A stretch of DNA of 64,000 nt from Orobanche coerulescens. Lineage: Eukaryota; Streptophyta; Magnoliopsida; Lamiales; Orobanchaceae. Numbering within the stretch: the stretch's first letter is position 1; each line of letters starts with the position of its first letter. The stretch is taken from positions 176,566,501-176,630,500 of the forward strand of contig CM065809.1 of the NCBI GenBank assembly GCA_033398695.1, written 5' to 3'. Shown here one piece after another: positions 21,812 through 33,463 of the stretch. The notes under the pieces were generated by a model, which worked only from the letters and a program-made list of their open reading frames with translations, was not told where the DNA came from and did not search any database. Position numbers and translations under genes: made by a program.

Positions 21812-24513
21812 TCAAGGCCCCGCCGGCTGGCCATCGCCCTCGGGTTGCGGATCGGCTTGAGCTCCCCCATCGGCCTCGGGATGAATGAGTTTACCGGTAT
21901 ACCAACTCAAGTCGATCCCGAAGTCGACGAAATCAAGGATCGGCAAGGAGAATTCTGGATGTAGAGGATGCTCGAGGACATAGGATTTGAAGCTCTCCAT
22001 CAGGGGACCGATCTCGACCCCTTCCTTTTTAGCGGCTCGAACAGCGTCAGCATAGGCCAAGTAATAAGCGAACTCACCGACGTGCTCGACGTTAAGGTAG
22101 GGATCGACCTCGATCGCCTTCAGCTGCCCCTTCAAATCCGCCGCCGTCTTCTCGACCTCCGCCAGCTCGACCGCCTTGGCAGCATTCTCGCCCCTGGCCT
22201 TCTCCAGCTCTTTCTTCGCCGCCTCCAGCTCACCTCTGAGCCGATCCACCATCGCCTTCAGCCCGGCCGCCTCCTCCTGCGAAGCCACGAGCTTCTGGCG
22301 GGTTTCCTTCTCCTTATCACGGGACCGATCGGCAGCCTCCTTAGAGCGGCTCAGCTCCTGCTTCAATCGATCCACGTCCTGCTTAGCCCTTTTGGCCGTC
22401 TCCTCATACTCCTTCTCCATAGACCGGATCCGGTTGGCATCCTCGATATTTTTGTTCCGGGCGGCCTCGAGGTCACTATGGAGACGAGCAGTGGAGGGTC
22501 GCCCCTCAAAATCCCTAGCGGCTTGGACGGCCATCGTCGCCGTCTGGAGAGCCAGGCCAACGGTCGCCTGCATGGCGTCTCCAGATCGCCGACGAGCGAT
22601 CGCATCAAGATCGGCCGCCTGTGCCTGGGCAGAGAGGTGATAGCCTGGCGGACATAAGCAGGGACTTCGAGGGACTGTTGCGGAGCCTTGCTCGACAAAA
22701 AGTCCAGCACCATGGGAGCAACGTCCGGATCGGCAAGACGAACCCTGCAGCGGAAACCAAGGAAACCAAGGAGTTAGCCCATACCATGCTCAGAATGCCT
22801 AAACTCAGAAAAATTTGACCCTTTCTTACCTATTGACCAGCTCGGGATCGCGTCCGAAATAAGGCTTGCCCCGGGAGGTTTCCGCCTCGGCGATCGCCAC
22901 CTTTTTCGCCGAGCTGCCAGATGACCGAGGGCCGGGGACCGTGGGCCTAGGGCCTGATCGCTCCATCATCGGGACGGCAGAGATAGGAGCCGCAGCAACC
23001 GGAGGCTCAAGAATTGATACATCCGCCTCAGAAATCGACGGGGACTCCTCCGACCTTCGCCTCTTGCGGCGAAGCTGTTCTCGCCCGAACCATCGCTCGG
23101 CGATCGGCACCTCGCGAGCCTCACACCGGAGCGAGGTGAGACGTCGTCGCAGAACGCGACCACCGCTTGCCCAAGTGAAGGCGACCAAGAACTCCCGGGT
23201 TCGACATGGCTATCTCTGGCGGTGGCTCGGCAAAACGGGGAAAATAAGCCTCTGTCAAAGAAAAGATACAAACAAGTTAGACAAAACAAAACGACCTACT
23301 GGAGACGATCGTCAAGAAAGGAAGCACCACTTAAACTCATACCTGGAACTTTCAAGTGACGGGGGTAGCAGAACAATCGAGCCCCCAACCGATGAGCTTC
23401 GGTACCAAGCGATCGAACGTCAATAAAGGAGTTCGGCAAGGCACGGATCCGCTCCCAAACGATCAAGAAATCGAATGGAAGGTCGCCGATCGCTGGAACG
23501 AGAGGTCCTGCAAAAAGAAAACAAAATTAGATCACCCAAGACAAGCTCAATCAAGGGGAGAGTTTAAATCCTTACTCGGATTCCTCTCCCGGAAAGTGGT
23601 GGGGATCTCCAACTCCTCATTCGGCATGTCACTCGACGCCGATCGCCATGCCCCGCCGACCCAACACCATTTAGCCAGGTCACCCCTGGTCTTATTCGGC
23701 ACGCCAAGGACCACTCTCCCGATTCGGCCTTGGATATGGTAGCCGCCGATCGACCCTTTCTGCGCGGCCAGTTTAAACAAGTAATTCATCTCCAGCGCAG
23801 TAAGGAGGCGGAACAACCGGTGACCGCCAAACAGGGTCAACGTGCAGATGATCTGTAGCCATGCATTCGGCGTCAGTTGAAGAGGCGCCAAATTCCAGGC
23901 GATCAGCAAGTAGGAGATGGCGAATGGCAACGGGAATCACAGACCCGCCTCCATAATCATCTCGTTGACGGCAACCATATCTTTGGGCGGTTGGTCGGCA
24001 CGCTCATTCTCCGAGGGCACGTGCAAAGAAACGTCAGAGGGGATATGATATTTAGCCCTCCAACGGCTCAGGTCTTTCTTGGTCGCAGTACTCCGGATCT
24101 TTCCGAGAGTCCACGGAGACGGGACGGCGGCCTGAAAGACCGTCCGATTCACATGTTCGTAAGGGTGAGCGGCGGTGTAGGCTTCGAAATCAAATTCCGG
24201 ACAGGGTCCGGCGATCGCTTCCATCATCTGAGCAAAAGCCACGTAGGCGGGGCCGAATCTACTCTTTCGTTCCCAGGCCTCCCGCACCAAATCATCCTCA
24301 TCCACCGGCGAGCCCCCCCTGCTCCGCCGTCGCCGCCGTCCTCGCCACCTCGGCCTCGTTGAAAAGTTCTTCGAGTTCTGCGGGTGCAATCCCCGCTCGA
24401 ATAGCTTCAACGGCCGTCTCTTTATCCACTCGAACGGGAATCTCCTCCCGTTCAGGCGACGCTGCGGCAGCGGAAGAACTTCCGGTCTCGAAGGCTTTTG
24501 ATCCTCCCGACAT
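21812..24513 (-). pseudogene. antisense intron-containing Tat gene: putative gypsy-type transposon domain plus coiled coil
   Basis: Read on the minus strand from ATG 24513. Exon 1 (24513-23576) encodes a leader (AELEELFNEAEVAR) and a domain resembling Pfam 'putative gypsy type transposon' (QLTPNAWLQIICTLTLFGGH, GGYHIQGRIGRV, RERNP). Exon 2 (23507-23343) has DLPFDFLIVWERIR. Exon 3 (23251-22830) is Pro/charged and ends GKPYFGRDPE. Exon 4 (22744-21812) is a long coiled coil (KQELSRSKEAADRSRDKEKE) and a conserved tail (EFAYYLAYADAVRAAKKEG, EHPLHPEFSLPILD). Introns are 68, 91 and 85 bp, each with GT and AG. This copy has a frameshift near 24320, a TGA for Arg near 23932, and slips at the start of exon 3 and in exon 4. 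The same gene with introns at the same places is at 55589-58254. Function unknown; perhaps antisense control of gag-pol or a structural role. Confidence 0.8.
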
Positions 24514-24658
24514 ATTAGAAAGTAAAGAGAGGGAGAAGGTTAATTTTTCTTACCTAGAGAAAAGAGAGAGATCGGCACAAGTAGCTCCAGAAATTTTTGC
24601 AGAAATTCGGCTAGGGAAGCAAGGACGCGTAAAAAGTGAAGGAGAAGAAGTCCTGCCC

Positions 24659-24666
24659 TTTTTATA
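24659..24666 (-). promoter_or_regulatory. TATA box of the antisense Tat gene
   Basis: Minus-strand TATAAAAA lies about 150 bp upstream of ATG 24513. The second element has TATAAAAG (55433-55440) about 150 bp upstream of its start region, so position and sequence are conserved. Confidence 0.65.
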
Positions 24667-24988
24667 GATGGAGACGAGGGCCTAAATGCAAATAGGAGAA
24701 ACCTCGGGGGCTGGATCGCAACCGTCACGTGGGGACACATTAAATGCGGCCCTCGAATCCCGCATACGCGTCTTTTCGAGGGCATGCCAGCCGACAGGTC
24801 TGACAAACCGTCGGATTCCCCCAACAGCGGCGCGTGTCCCTGCCACTTTTGGAAAACCCGCCTTCTTTTCCCGCTGCTCCCGACGCGAAAGAAGGTCGTC
24901 CATATTTGAATTCAGATCGGCTGATCGTTTAAACGTTGGCGATCGCCAACAGTGCCACCTCACCCCGTGTTTTCAACATCGAGGCGAG

Positions 24989-25000
24989 CTGGGGGGCAAT
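24989..25000 (+). other. polypurine tract of Tat element
   Basis: GAGCTGGGGGGCAAT directly precedes the 3' LTR; the purine core is GGGGGG. Confidence 0.7.
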
Positions 25001-25963
25001 TGTTGTGCGGCGATTAATTCGCCTCGATAGGCGATCGGCATCACAATCAGAGAAGCCAACCATGGAAGACATACTCTGGACAAACGCCTGGAGTTCGGCA
25101 ACATTCGGCGACCGTCTTTTGGTACCCAGCGATCGTCTTTTGATGTCTGACTATCGTCTTTAATGAGCAAACCAGAGGCGATCATCTCGTGCCACGTATG
25201 GATCCAACATCCGTCAAAGTCGTCGAAGACCGAATCTTGGACGGTGGCCCACGTGCGGATCTTCAAAGGATACCGACAGATAGGACCATTGACCCCAGCC
25301 TGTCACCTACCACACCTACCGACAAGGCCGCCGAAAGGTACAAAGTGGGTCCTCCCCGGACAGCGACTCGCAACGCGCGGCCGGCTTCCCATCGTTCGCC
25401 CACCGGCCTCCACCGCAACCTCGACCTCAAGGGAACAGGCCCACGTGACGGGACGATCGGCCGTCTTATTTTAATATAGAAAACGGCGATCGCCCGCGAT
25501 CGCCTGAGGGATCCCAACTACCTAGTCCCCTATAAATAGAGGACTCACTGCTGTGGCCAAGGAGGGGCGAATTCTACTACGAATTAAGTCCAAAATACAC
25601 ACCAAAGAGAGAATCAAAGGCTCTTTTGGCAACCACTAATACATTCATAGTGATATTCATACACATTCATCATATATCCTAAGCAAGAACTCACAGATTT
25701 ATCTATCTGGTTCTTCCGGCAATCTACGCGCTCTAAAGCCTAGATAACTAGAAGTCTTTACACTCCTTGTAATAGATTCTAACATTAATATTTGTACTCG
25801 ACAGTATATTTATTAATAACATCTCGCGAGATCATTCAAGCCCGGGATTAACAACCCCGGCAAATCTTGTGTTATCTATTTTCTCACGGAAGTGTTCTCG
25901 CATTTGTTTGTTACTCGATCATTCCAGCAATACTATCTCCGGATAATATTTTGGGTAACAACA
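25001..25963 (+). mobile_element. 3' LTR of Tat element
   Basis: Starts TGTTGTGCGG, ends GGGTAACAACA, then CCACT (target duplication). It has the two GCGATCGC palindromes (25486-25493, 25496-25503) and a TATA box at 25531, as in the 5' LTR. Confidence 0.93.
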
Positions 25964-26465
25964 CCACTAGAGATAAAAATGGCGAATTTTCATACACTTC
26001 ATTATATATATATATATATCTGCTATATAAAAAGATCTGACTAATTTTTCATATTTTGCTTTAAATTCTGTTGTTTTATTGACTAGACAGATTAAAAATA
26101 TATATAAAAATCTCAAAAAAAAATTATGAAAAAGCAAGAAAGTTTTTTGAAATATTCATCCGAAAAGGAATTCTGACAAATTAGTCAAAAAAATTTATGG
26201 CAGATTTTTAAATAATGAAGCGTATGAAAACCATCCTTTTCTTATCCTCACTGGCAGTTTTGTAACTTTTTCCAACATTGCTACGTGGAATGTTGAGCGA
26301 AGACGTGACATGGACGGAGAGTAGGCGCTGAGTCAGCAGCAATTGAAATTTTTTGAAAGAAAAGTCACTTTAGTAGCCGATTTGATAAACGATAGGTGAT
26401 TGGATTCGTATCATTTTTAGTAGAGATAACAATATGCTAACTTACTATAGTAGGAAGCTAAAAAA
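25964..26465. mobile_element. right arm of long-inverted-repeat (foldback) element
   Basis: Reverse complement-like to 13566-13890 but longer and diverged; it contains GCTGAGTCAGCA, GACATGGACGGAGAG and TTGCTACGTGGAA. No coding sequence. It ends near 26465, where the interrupted LINE resumes. Confidence 0.6.
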
Positions 26466-26749
26466 GATTTTCTCATTCAATATGTTTAAGTGGTGTGTAT
26501 TGTGACAGCTAGTAACAATAAGGTGCTAACAAATTTAATCACTTCTTTGGTATACAAAGTCACCAAGTGGATTTGGAGTTTCGGAGTGTAATTTGGTTTA
26601 GTGTTGTTTGGGGAAACTTGGAAGATTAGAAATCGAATCATGTTTATGGATGGAGTAAAAACTTGGAAAAATCAAAGGATCTAATTAGTTTGGAATTGGA
26701 TTAAGGCAATGAAATTTTGATTGGGTCTCGGATACAATTGTACGTATGG
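26466..26749 (+). pseudogene. LINE remnant, right half
   Basis: Shifting frames read like the region after zf-RVT in plant LINEs: a W(I)WSFGV-like stretch, LFGETWKIRNRIMFMDG, VKTWKNQRI and LVWNWIKAMKF. It continues the fragment that stops at 13565. Stops and frameshifts throughout. Confidence 0.58.
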
Positions 26750-26757
26750 GATGAAAC

Positions 26758-27389
26758 TAGGGATGGTTACTTGCGGGTAAATGGGTAAACAGGTAGAGTA
26801 CTGTCCGAAAATTCGGATAGTGGGTAGGACACTGCTTGTGCCCGCTAGATTCTGCTAGGATAAGAGTAGGACATGGGTTTAGCGTTTTACCCGTCTACCC
26901 GACCCGATTACCCTATCTGATTACTCGTTAAATATATTTATTATATATATTGTGATATAGTGAGTATATATAATATATATTATTTATTTTACAAGTAAAA
27001 TCAAAATATTCAATTAATAGTAATTGCATCTTATATTATGGATCTTATTTTAATTTGTTGCAGAGTTTTTTCTTTCTTATTAAATAATATTTTATTGTGG
27101 ATGAAGTGTATTTTTTAGGAAAAAAAGAACAAAAGATACATTTTATGAGGATTTTTCGGGTATGGCAGGGTCGAGTAGGATGGATAGGGTATACTTACCC
27201 TGTAAAAACTAAATTTGAATGGATAACTCGTTTACCCGTGGGTACTTGTGTACCCGGCACTTATTACCCCTACTCTATACTCGCGATAAAAAATAGGGTC
27301 AGTGGGTAGAATATATGAAGGGTAATTTATGATAGGATAGGGTATGAGAATAGTATATTTATACCCTATCCCGCTAGTTTATATCTCTA
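26758..27389. mobile_element. non-autonomous hAT element
   Basis: The left end TAGGGATGGTTACTTGCGGG pairs with the reverse complement of the right end, TAGAGATATAAACTAGCGGG. The flanks are GATGAAAC (26750-26757) and AATGAAAC (27390-27397), an 8-bp target duplication with one change. The interior is rich in GGGTA/TACCC subterminal repeats and has no transposase. Confidence 0.8.
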
Positions 27390-27588
27390 AATGAAACAAT
27401 GATTATAATTGAAATTGCGTAATGATTGTAAATTTGTAAGGAGTGTTGGAGTACCCTTACTCCTTAATATATTTTTTATCCGATAAAAAAATACAATTGG
27501 CTCAACTCCTTCACCATCTTAGCTTCAACTATAGTAGCAAAGTTGCAACCTTGAAATCAGACGAATCATGCCTCCTCCATCTAGAGGC

Positions 27589-28167
27589 TATAATGCACGG
27601 ATTTTTCAAAATTGGGCAGTATGCAGTATCGGATACTGCATGAGTGCGGGTGCGGGTGCGATTCGCGTGGGATTCACACGGGATTCGCCACGTGGCGAAT
27701 CCGTGCAAAAAAAAAAATTCGGACTCGCGTATCCTGGCACAGGATACGCGTCTAGATACGCGTATCTCCTGTGCCAGATACGAGTCGAATTTTTTTGTTT
27801 TTTTTTTTTTTTTTAGATTTTTATAATTTTTAAAAAGTAAATCAAATAAATTAAAATACAAAAAAGTAAATTATTTAATAAGTAATTACTTTTACCTTTA
27901 GCAGTATTCACGGACAACATTAGAAAGCTTCGCTGCTCAAAGCCATTTTGAATTGTTTTTTGTATGACTTGTTTTATATATTTGAATTGATTTTATGGTA
28001 ATATTTGAATTGTTGTTTTTTATATTTAACAAGTGTTATATATAATAAAATATAAAATAAACAGACGTATCCTTGCCGTATTGCACCCTAACATTTTCAA
28101 AAAACCATATCCCCGCATCCGTATCTGCCCGCACCCGCACCCGCCTCCCCGCACCTGTGCAACATAG
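27589..28167. mobile_element. non-autonomous hAT element with perfect 8-bp target duplication
   Basis: Ends CTATAATGCACGG and, reverse-complemented, CTATGTTGCACAGG. The flanks are TCTAGAGG at 27581-27588 and 28168-28175. Subterminal repeats such as GTGCGGGTGCGGGTGCG (left) and CCCGCACCCGCACCCG (right) resemble transposase-binding arrays. An internal 27730-27785 palindrome around GATACGCG is present. No transposase. Confidence 0.87.
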
Positions 28168-28175
28168 TCTAGAGG

Positions 28176-28931
28176 TATGTCAGAAAGTTGTACCACACGT
28201 ATGATTTGCAACACCAGCGAACACATTCCCAAGGAGCTCTCCTTGCACATGTCTACAATCATCGGTATATGCTTCACCGCACATGCCAACATCAGACGTA
28301 CCATACAATCATCGGCTCACGCAGAATAATAACATCAATAAAATCTTAGGTACAACAATAATAATAATGTAATTACGAATGCATTGTTTATTAAACCGAT
28401 TATTTCATACTGTTATTTATTATATGGAGTTATTGACTTTTACTGATTAAAATTGGATTTTACTGTACTGATTAAAACCTACTTTTACTCGGTATTGATG
28501 AAAAGTTACAAGACACACTAGAAAAAAAATTTAAATGTGATGAGAACCGCTTCCAGATGGAGTGAACTTTTCATTTTTCCCAACTCCATTATTCAAACTT
28601 GAGCAATTTAATTTGAAAAAATAAATACACTATGATTATCTATTCAAAACGTAAATTATGATCATGACCCTCGTTTTTCATTCAATTATTCATGTAATTT
28701 GGAATTCAGTCAAAGTTATTAAATTAGTCTTATTTTTCAAATACAATTCCAACAAGTTCATGATAGGTCAGGCTTGACTTGAACTACTTCGTTCGGCAGT
28801 GCTATTATATGCCACGATCGACGTATATTAACGCCCTTGGTTCTCTATATTTTTGGGCCGAGCGGGAGGCCCAAGCTTAGTCGAGATATCTTGAAGTTGG
28901 AACCATGCATAATACAACAATAACATAACAT
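28176..28931. other. intergenic DNA without recognisable gene
   Basis: AT-rich, no supported feature; the sequence TAACATAACATAACAT precedes the copia insertion. Confidence 0.55.
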
Positions 28932-28936
28932 AACAT

Positions 28937-29926
28937 TGTTGATATGTAATGCTGTAGAAAATGACAAATGAATGTAAACCGAGGCAAGAGTTGGACTCTC
29001 TCTCCGTAAGACGAAATTGCCCCGCACAGTACACACGGTTGAACGGCAAACGTCCCCAAGATACAACGGTTTTTTCGATGAACTCGATACTTGCATTTAG
29101 GAATCGAATTCCGGGCGAACTACTGGATATTTGGGACTTTGTAGTATGAACTTAGGCTAGTATGACAGGATTATTATCTTGATTGTTATGTGTGTGTAAT
29201 CATCATCTGCAGGGGTTGATTTATAGTCTGTAAAGCACCCTGTCCGAATTGGTGTGTCTTTCTGACTGGATAGACACCTTGTGGTCAGGTGGGAAGGGCT
29301 GCATTGGTTCAGACTAGCTGAACCATTGTGCTGGTCCAGTTTACACTGAATGGTCCGAACCAATGCATTGGTTCGGCCGTTAACCGCCAGTTTGTGTGTC
29401 ACTCCCGCCATGTCACTGCCACGTGTCATCCAAGTCACCTTCCAAGTCATCCGAGCCACTATCTTAGTTGTCAAAACGAAAGGCTCCTCATAGCTCCGAG
29501 GCGTTCGAGCGAAGTGCAAAGTGCGCCTACGAAGCGCCCGTTGCGACAAGTGCGACGTGCACGTGCTCGGACTCGGAAGGTGCTTTGCACCTTCCTCGTA
29601 GGATTCGGATTCTAGCTTTAAAAATTAATTAAAGCCAACTAGGGTGCACCTTAATGGAGCACACTTGATTGCTCCTTTATGATGGAAAGTCCTTTATAAA
29701 TAGCTCAACTTTTCCTTACTTCTCCAATGTGGGATGGGATTCCACACCACATCCCCAACTATTAAATGGCTTAACTTTGTGCATTAATTACTCATTCATT
29801 TCTTAACGAAATTGAACAAGTAAATACACTAAATTAATCTACACAAAATGTAGATTCCAAATATACCATTTAATGTCATTAATTACCATAATTAATTATG
29901 GTATTAATTAAGCTATTTTTCCAACA
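28937..29926 (-). mobile_element. 3' LTR of copia element, long version (990 bp)
   Basis: Contains about 505 bp (29007-29510) absent from the other LTR, including the only good minus-strand TATA box (29218-29225). A 14-nt site at 29005-29018 is complementary to the element's primer-site region. Followed inward by CCCCCACA, the complement of the polypurine tract. Confidence 0.9.
29218..29225 (-). promoter_or_regulatory. TATA box of copia LTR
   Basis: Minus-strand GACTATAAATC. It lies within the segment missing from the 5' LTR. Confidence 0.5.
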
Positions 29927-30466
29927 ATCCCCCACATAAATGATGATTAATGCAAATGCAACATGCACTAAGTCCCGACGACCTATTATTGCTTCAGGAT
30001 AGGTGGTAGTTAGCCTTGAACCTTCCTTAGTGTAATGCTATCGGATTTACTCGTTGCTCGGTGAACGTGATGTCTTGAACCGGTCAACTTTTGTGTAAAC
30101 CAAGACAATAACATACACACAATAATAGATCTAATATCTTTCGTTCTCACGTTGTGTCCATTTTGGCCTTGGACCATTTCTTGGATTCATAAGTGTTACT
30201 AATTTTATGAAGCGGCCTTACTTCTTCACTTATATAGGTGACCTCCTATGAAGAGTATCCTGCCATACTCCACCTATAAAAGGTTATAGGAATCATTAAA
30301 AGCTTTAAAAGGCTTACCCTTTACCACAAACCGCAGCTTGCACTTGAACAGCTACGAGAATGGATTTTCAAGTGCTTTAACTTGAACTTTCACAACTTAG
30401 TTGTCTCATTGAACCAAGTTCTTGGGATCTCCAATCATCCTGGTTGAGTTACCATTATGAAAATTC

Positions 30467-33452
30467 TCAATGCGTGGATTTCAATCCCATTCCCCTTGCT
30501 GCATTATATAATTGATCACGGTTAATACCTTTTGTAAACGGATCCGCTATATTGTCTTTTGACTTTACATAGTCAATACACATTATTCCTGTAGTGATCA
30601 AATGTCTAATGGTATTGTGTCTTTGACGAATATGTCGAGACTTACCATTATATATACTGTTCTTTGCCCTCCCTATGGCTGCCATGCTATCACAATGTAT
30701 CATAACGGGAGGCAAAGGTTTTTCCCAACAGGGAATATCTTCTAAGAAGTTTCTTAACCATTCGGCTTCTTCACCGGCTTTGTCTAAAGCAATAAACTCC
30801 GATTCCATTGTAGATCGGGCTATGCATGTTTGCTTAGAAGATTTCCATGATATTGCTCCTCCACCAATGGTAAATACATAACCGCTTGTGGATTTAGAGT
30901 CTTTAGTATTGGATATCCGATTGGCATCACAATATCCTTCCAAAAGCAATGGATATCTCGAATAGTGTATACCATGATTGAGTGTGTTTTAAGTATCTCA
31001 ACACTCTTGTCAATGCGGTCCAATGATCCTTTCCGGGATTACTCGTAAACCGACTCAGTTTACTAATAGAATATGCTATGTCTGGCCTTGTACAATTTGC
31101 TAAGTACATTAGGCTTCCAATTATCCTAGCATATTCTGTTTGTGATATGGGTTCTCCTTGATATTTGGCTAAGTGTAAACTTAAGTCAACAGGTGTCTTA
31201 GCCGGAGGTAGATCGTATGCCTTGAATTTCTTAAGTACATTCTCAACATAGTGAGATTGTGATAAGACTATTCCATCGGGTGTTCTGGAGATCTTGATTC
31301 CTAGAATCACATCGGCTAATCCCATATCCTTCATGTCAAAGTTCTTCTTTAACATTTCCTTAGTGCCTATGATGATTTTATTGTTGCTACCCATAATTAG
31401 CATATCATCAACGTATAGACACACAATGACAAAATTGTCAGATGTACCTTTGATGTACACACATTTATCGCATTCATTGATCTTGAAACCATTTGACATC
31501 ATTACTTGGTCAAATTTCTCATGCCATTGTTTGGGTGCTTGCTTAAGTCCGTATAAAGACTTAACAAGTTTGCAAACTTTGTTTTCTTGGCCGGGAATCA
31601 CGAACCCTTCGGGTTGTTCCATATAAATTTCATCTTCTAAATCTCCATTTAGAAAGGCCGTTTTTACATCCATTTGGTGTATCTCAAGATTGTACAATGC
31701 TGCTATTGCAAGTAGCATTCTAATGGATGTAATCCGAGTAACTGGTGAGTATGTATCAAAGTAATCATACCCTTCCTTTTGTTTGTATCCTTTGGCTACC
31801 AAACGTGCCTTGTATTTGTCAATAGATTTATCACCTTTGTATTTCTTCTTGAGAATCCACTTGCAACCTAAAGGTTTATTTCCCGGAGGAAGATCAACAA
31901 TGTGCCAAGTGTGATTGTTCAAGATTGACTCGATTTCACTATTGATAGCTTCTTGCCATAGATCGGCATCGGAACCAGACAATGCTTCCTTGATTGTCTT
32001 TGGTTCATCTTCTAAAGAATAAACTACAAAATCCGGACCAAAGGTTTTTGCAGTTTTTATTCTTTTTCCTCGCCTTAGTTCCGGTGTTGGTCCATTACTA
32101 TTTGGCGAGATTTCATCATAAGTCCTCTTTTCTGACTTATTTCATTCTTTTCTTTCTTAGGGAATATAGTTTCAAAAAATATGGCATTTCTTGATTCTAT
32201 AATCATTCCCTCATTAATATCGGGTACTTCCGATTTGTGTACCAAAAATCGGTACGCACTACTATTATTTGCATATCCTATGAAAATGCAATCAACCGTT
32301 TTTGGTCCTATTTTTACTTGCTTGGGTTTCGGTACTTCAACTTTTGCTAAGCACCCCCACACTTTTAAGTACTTATAGGACGGCTTCCTTCCTTTCCATA
32401 ATTCATATGGAGTTTTATCTTGCTTCTTTTTGGGTAATTTATTCAGAATTTTATTGGCCGAAAGAATAGCTTCTCCCCACATGTTAAGTGATAGGCCCGA
32501 GCTTATCAACATAGCATTCATCATTTCCTTCAATGTTCTATTCTTTCGTTCGGCAACACCATTTGATTGGGGTGCATAAGGTGCAGTCGTTTGGTGAATA
32601 ATGCCATTTTCACGACAATATTCTTCAAAAGGTGCAACATATTCACCGCCTCGATCACTTCGAATCATTTTGATTTTGGTGTTGAGTTGATTTTCAACTT
32701 CTGTTTTGTATGTTTTGAAAGCTTCGAATGCTTCGTCTTTGCTTCTCAAAAGATACACATAACAAAATCTTGTGCAATCATCAATAAAAGTTATAAAATA
32801 ATTCTTTCCACCTCTTGTTTGCACAAGTTTTAAATCGCACAGATCGGTGTGAATCAATTCAAGAGGTTTTGTCGATCTTTCCACTGAATGAAAAGGAGAT
32901 TTTGCCATTTTTGCTTCAACACATATTTCACACCTTTTGTGTTGATCGAAAGTCATTTTTGGCAATAAATCTAAATGTACTAAACGACGTAGTATATTTA
33001 GATTTGCATGTCCTAATCTATCATGCCATAAATTAGGAGACTCAACCAAATAAACAACTTTATCGTTTATTTCATTTCCACCACGTACATTGATAGCATT
33101 CAGTTTGAAAAGGCCGTTATCTATATAGCCTTTTCCGATAAAGTGACCATTTTTAGTTATTACAACTTTATCCGCTTCAAACACTAGCCTAAATCCGGCT
33201 TTGCTCAATGCCGAGCTGCACACAAGATTCTTACGAATGTCTGGAACATGTAGCACATTTTTGAGCGTCAATTTCAATCCAGACGGCATCTTGAGTATAA
33301 CTTCTCCATTCCGACAACATTTGAGGCAATGGAGTTTCCCATGTACAATTTTCTTTCTTCTGACGGCTCGTATGAGGAGAACATGGTTTTATCGGCACAA
33401 ATATGTTTAGTAGCGCGGTGTCCACCCACCATCCGACCGGGATTCCAACCAT
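30467..33452 (-). pseudogene. copia pol: protease, integrase, RT and RNase H, with frameshifts
   Basis: Minus strand. The protease region (33452-33290) begins VGIPVGWWVDT but a frameshift destroys the DTG active site (reads DTA). The integrase (33289-32075) has the zinc-binding [18 protein letters not shown] part and an intact catalytic set in [14 protein letters not shown] and NGVAERKN. The RT (31982-30927) has [29 protein letters not shown] and the active-site YVDDMLIMG. RNase H (30949-30467) has [28 protein letters not shown] and the tail [12 protein letters not shown]. Frameshifts separate protease/integrase, integrase/RT and RT/RNase H, so one polyprotein cannot form. Integrase and RT catalytic residues remain, indicating moderate age. 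Confidence 0.9.
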
Positions 33453-33463
33453 ATTGATTTCAT

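Larger units (their letters stand above)
13891..25963 (+). mobile_element. complete Tat-lineage Ty3/gypsy retrotransposon
   Basis: Two similar LTRs (966 and 963 bp, starting TGTTGTGCGG, ending GGGTAACAACA) bound a 12-kb element flanked by the perfect 5-bp duplication CCACT (13886-13890 and 25964-25968). The order is 5' LTR, primer site, gag-pol on the plus strand, a noncoding repeat block, an antisense intron-containing gene, polypurine tract, 3' LTR. A second, archaeal-type RNase H behind the normal one assigns it to the Tat lineage. The two LTRs differ at scattered positions, most densely near 14268-14325 against 25378-25432, so the insertion is fairly recent but not new. pol is inactivated. 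Confidence 0.93.

Noticed and set aside
21968..22657. Long plus-strand open frames over the antisense Tat gene (Leu-rich)
   Set aside because: Mirror image of the coiled-coil exon; no domain in this direction.
13891..25963. High GCGATCGC content as a sign of cyanobacterial contamination
   Set aside because: The octamer is the cyanobacterial HIP1 word, but here it lies in a bounded plant Tat element with LTRs and a target duplication.
27730..27790. GATACGCG/CGCGTATC palindrome as a separate insertion
   Set aside because: It lies inside the hAT element bounded by TCTAGAGG duplications and is best seen as its subterminal or central repeat.
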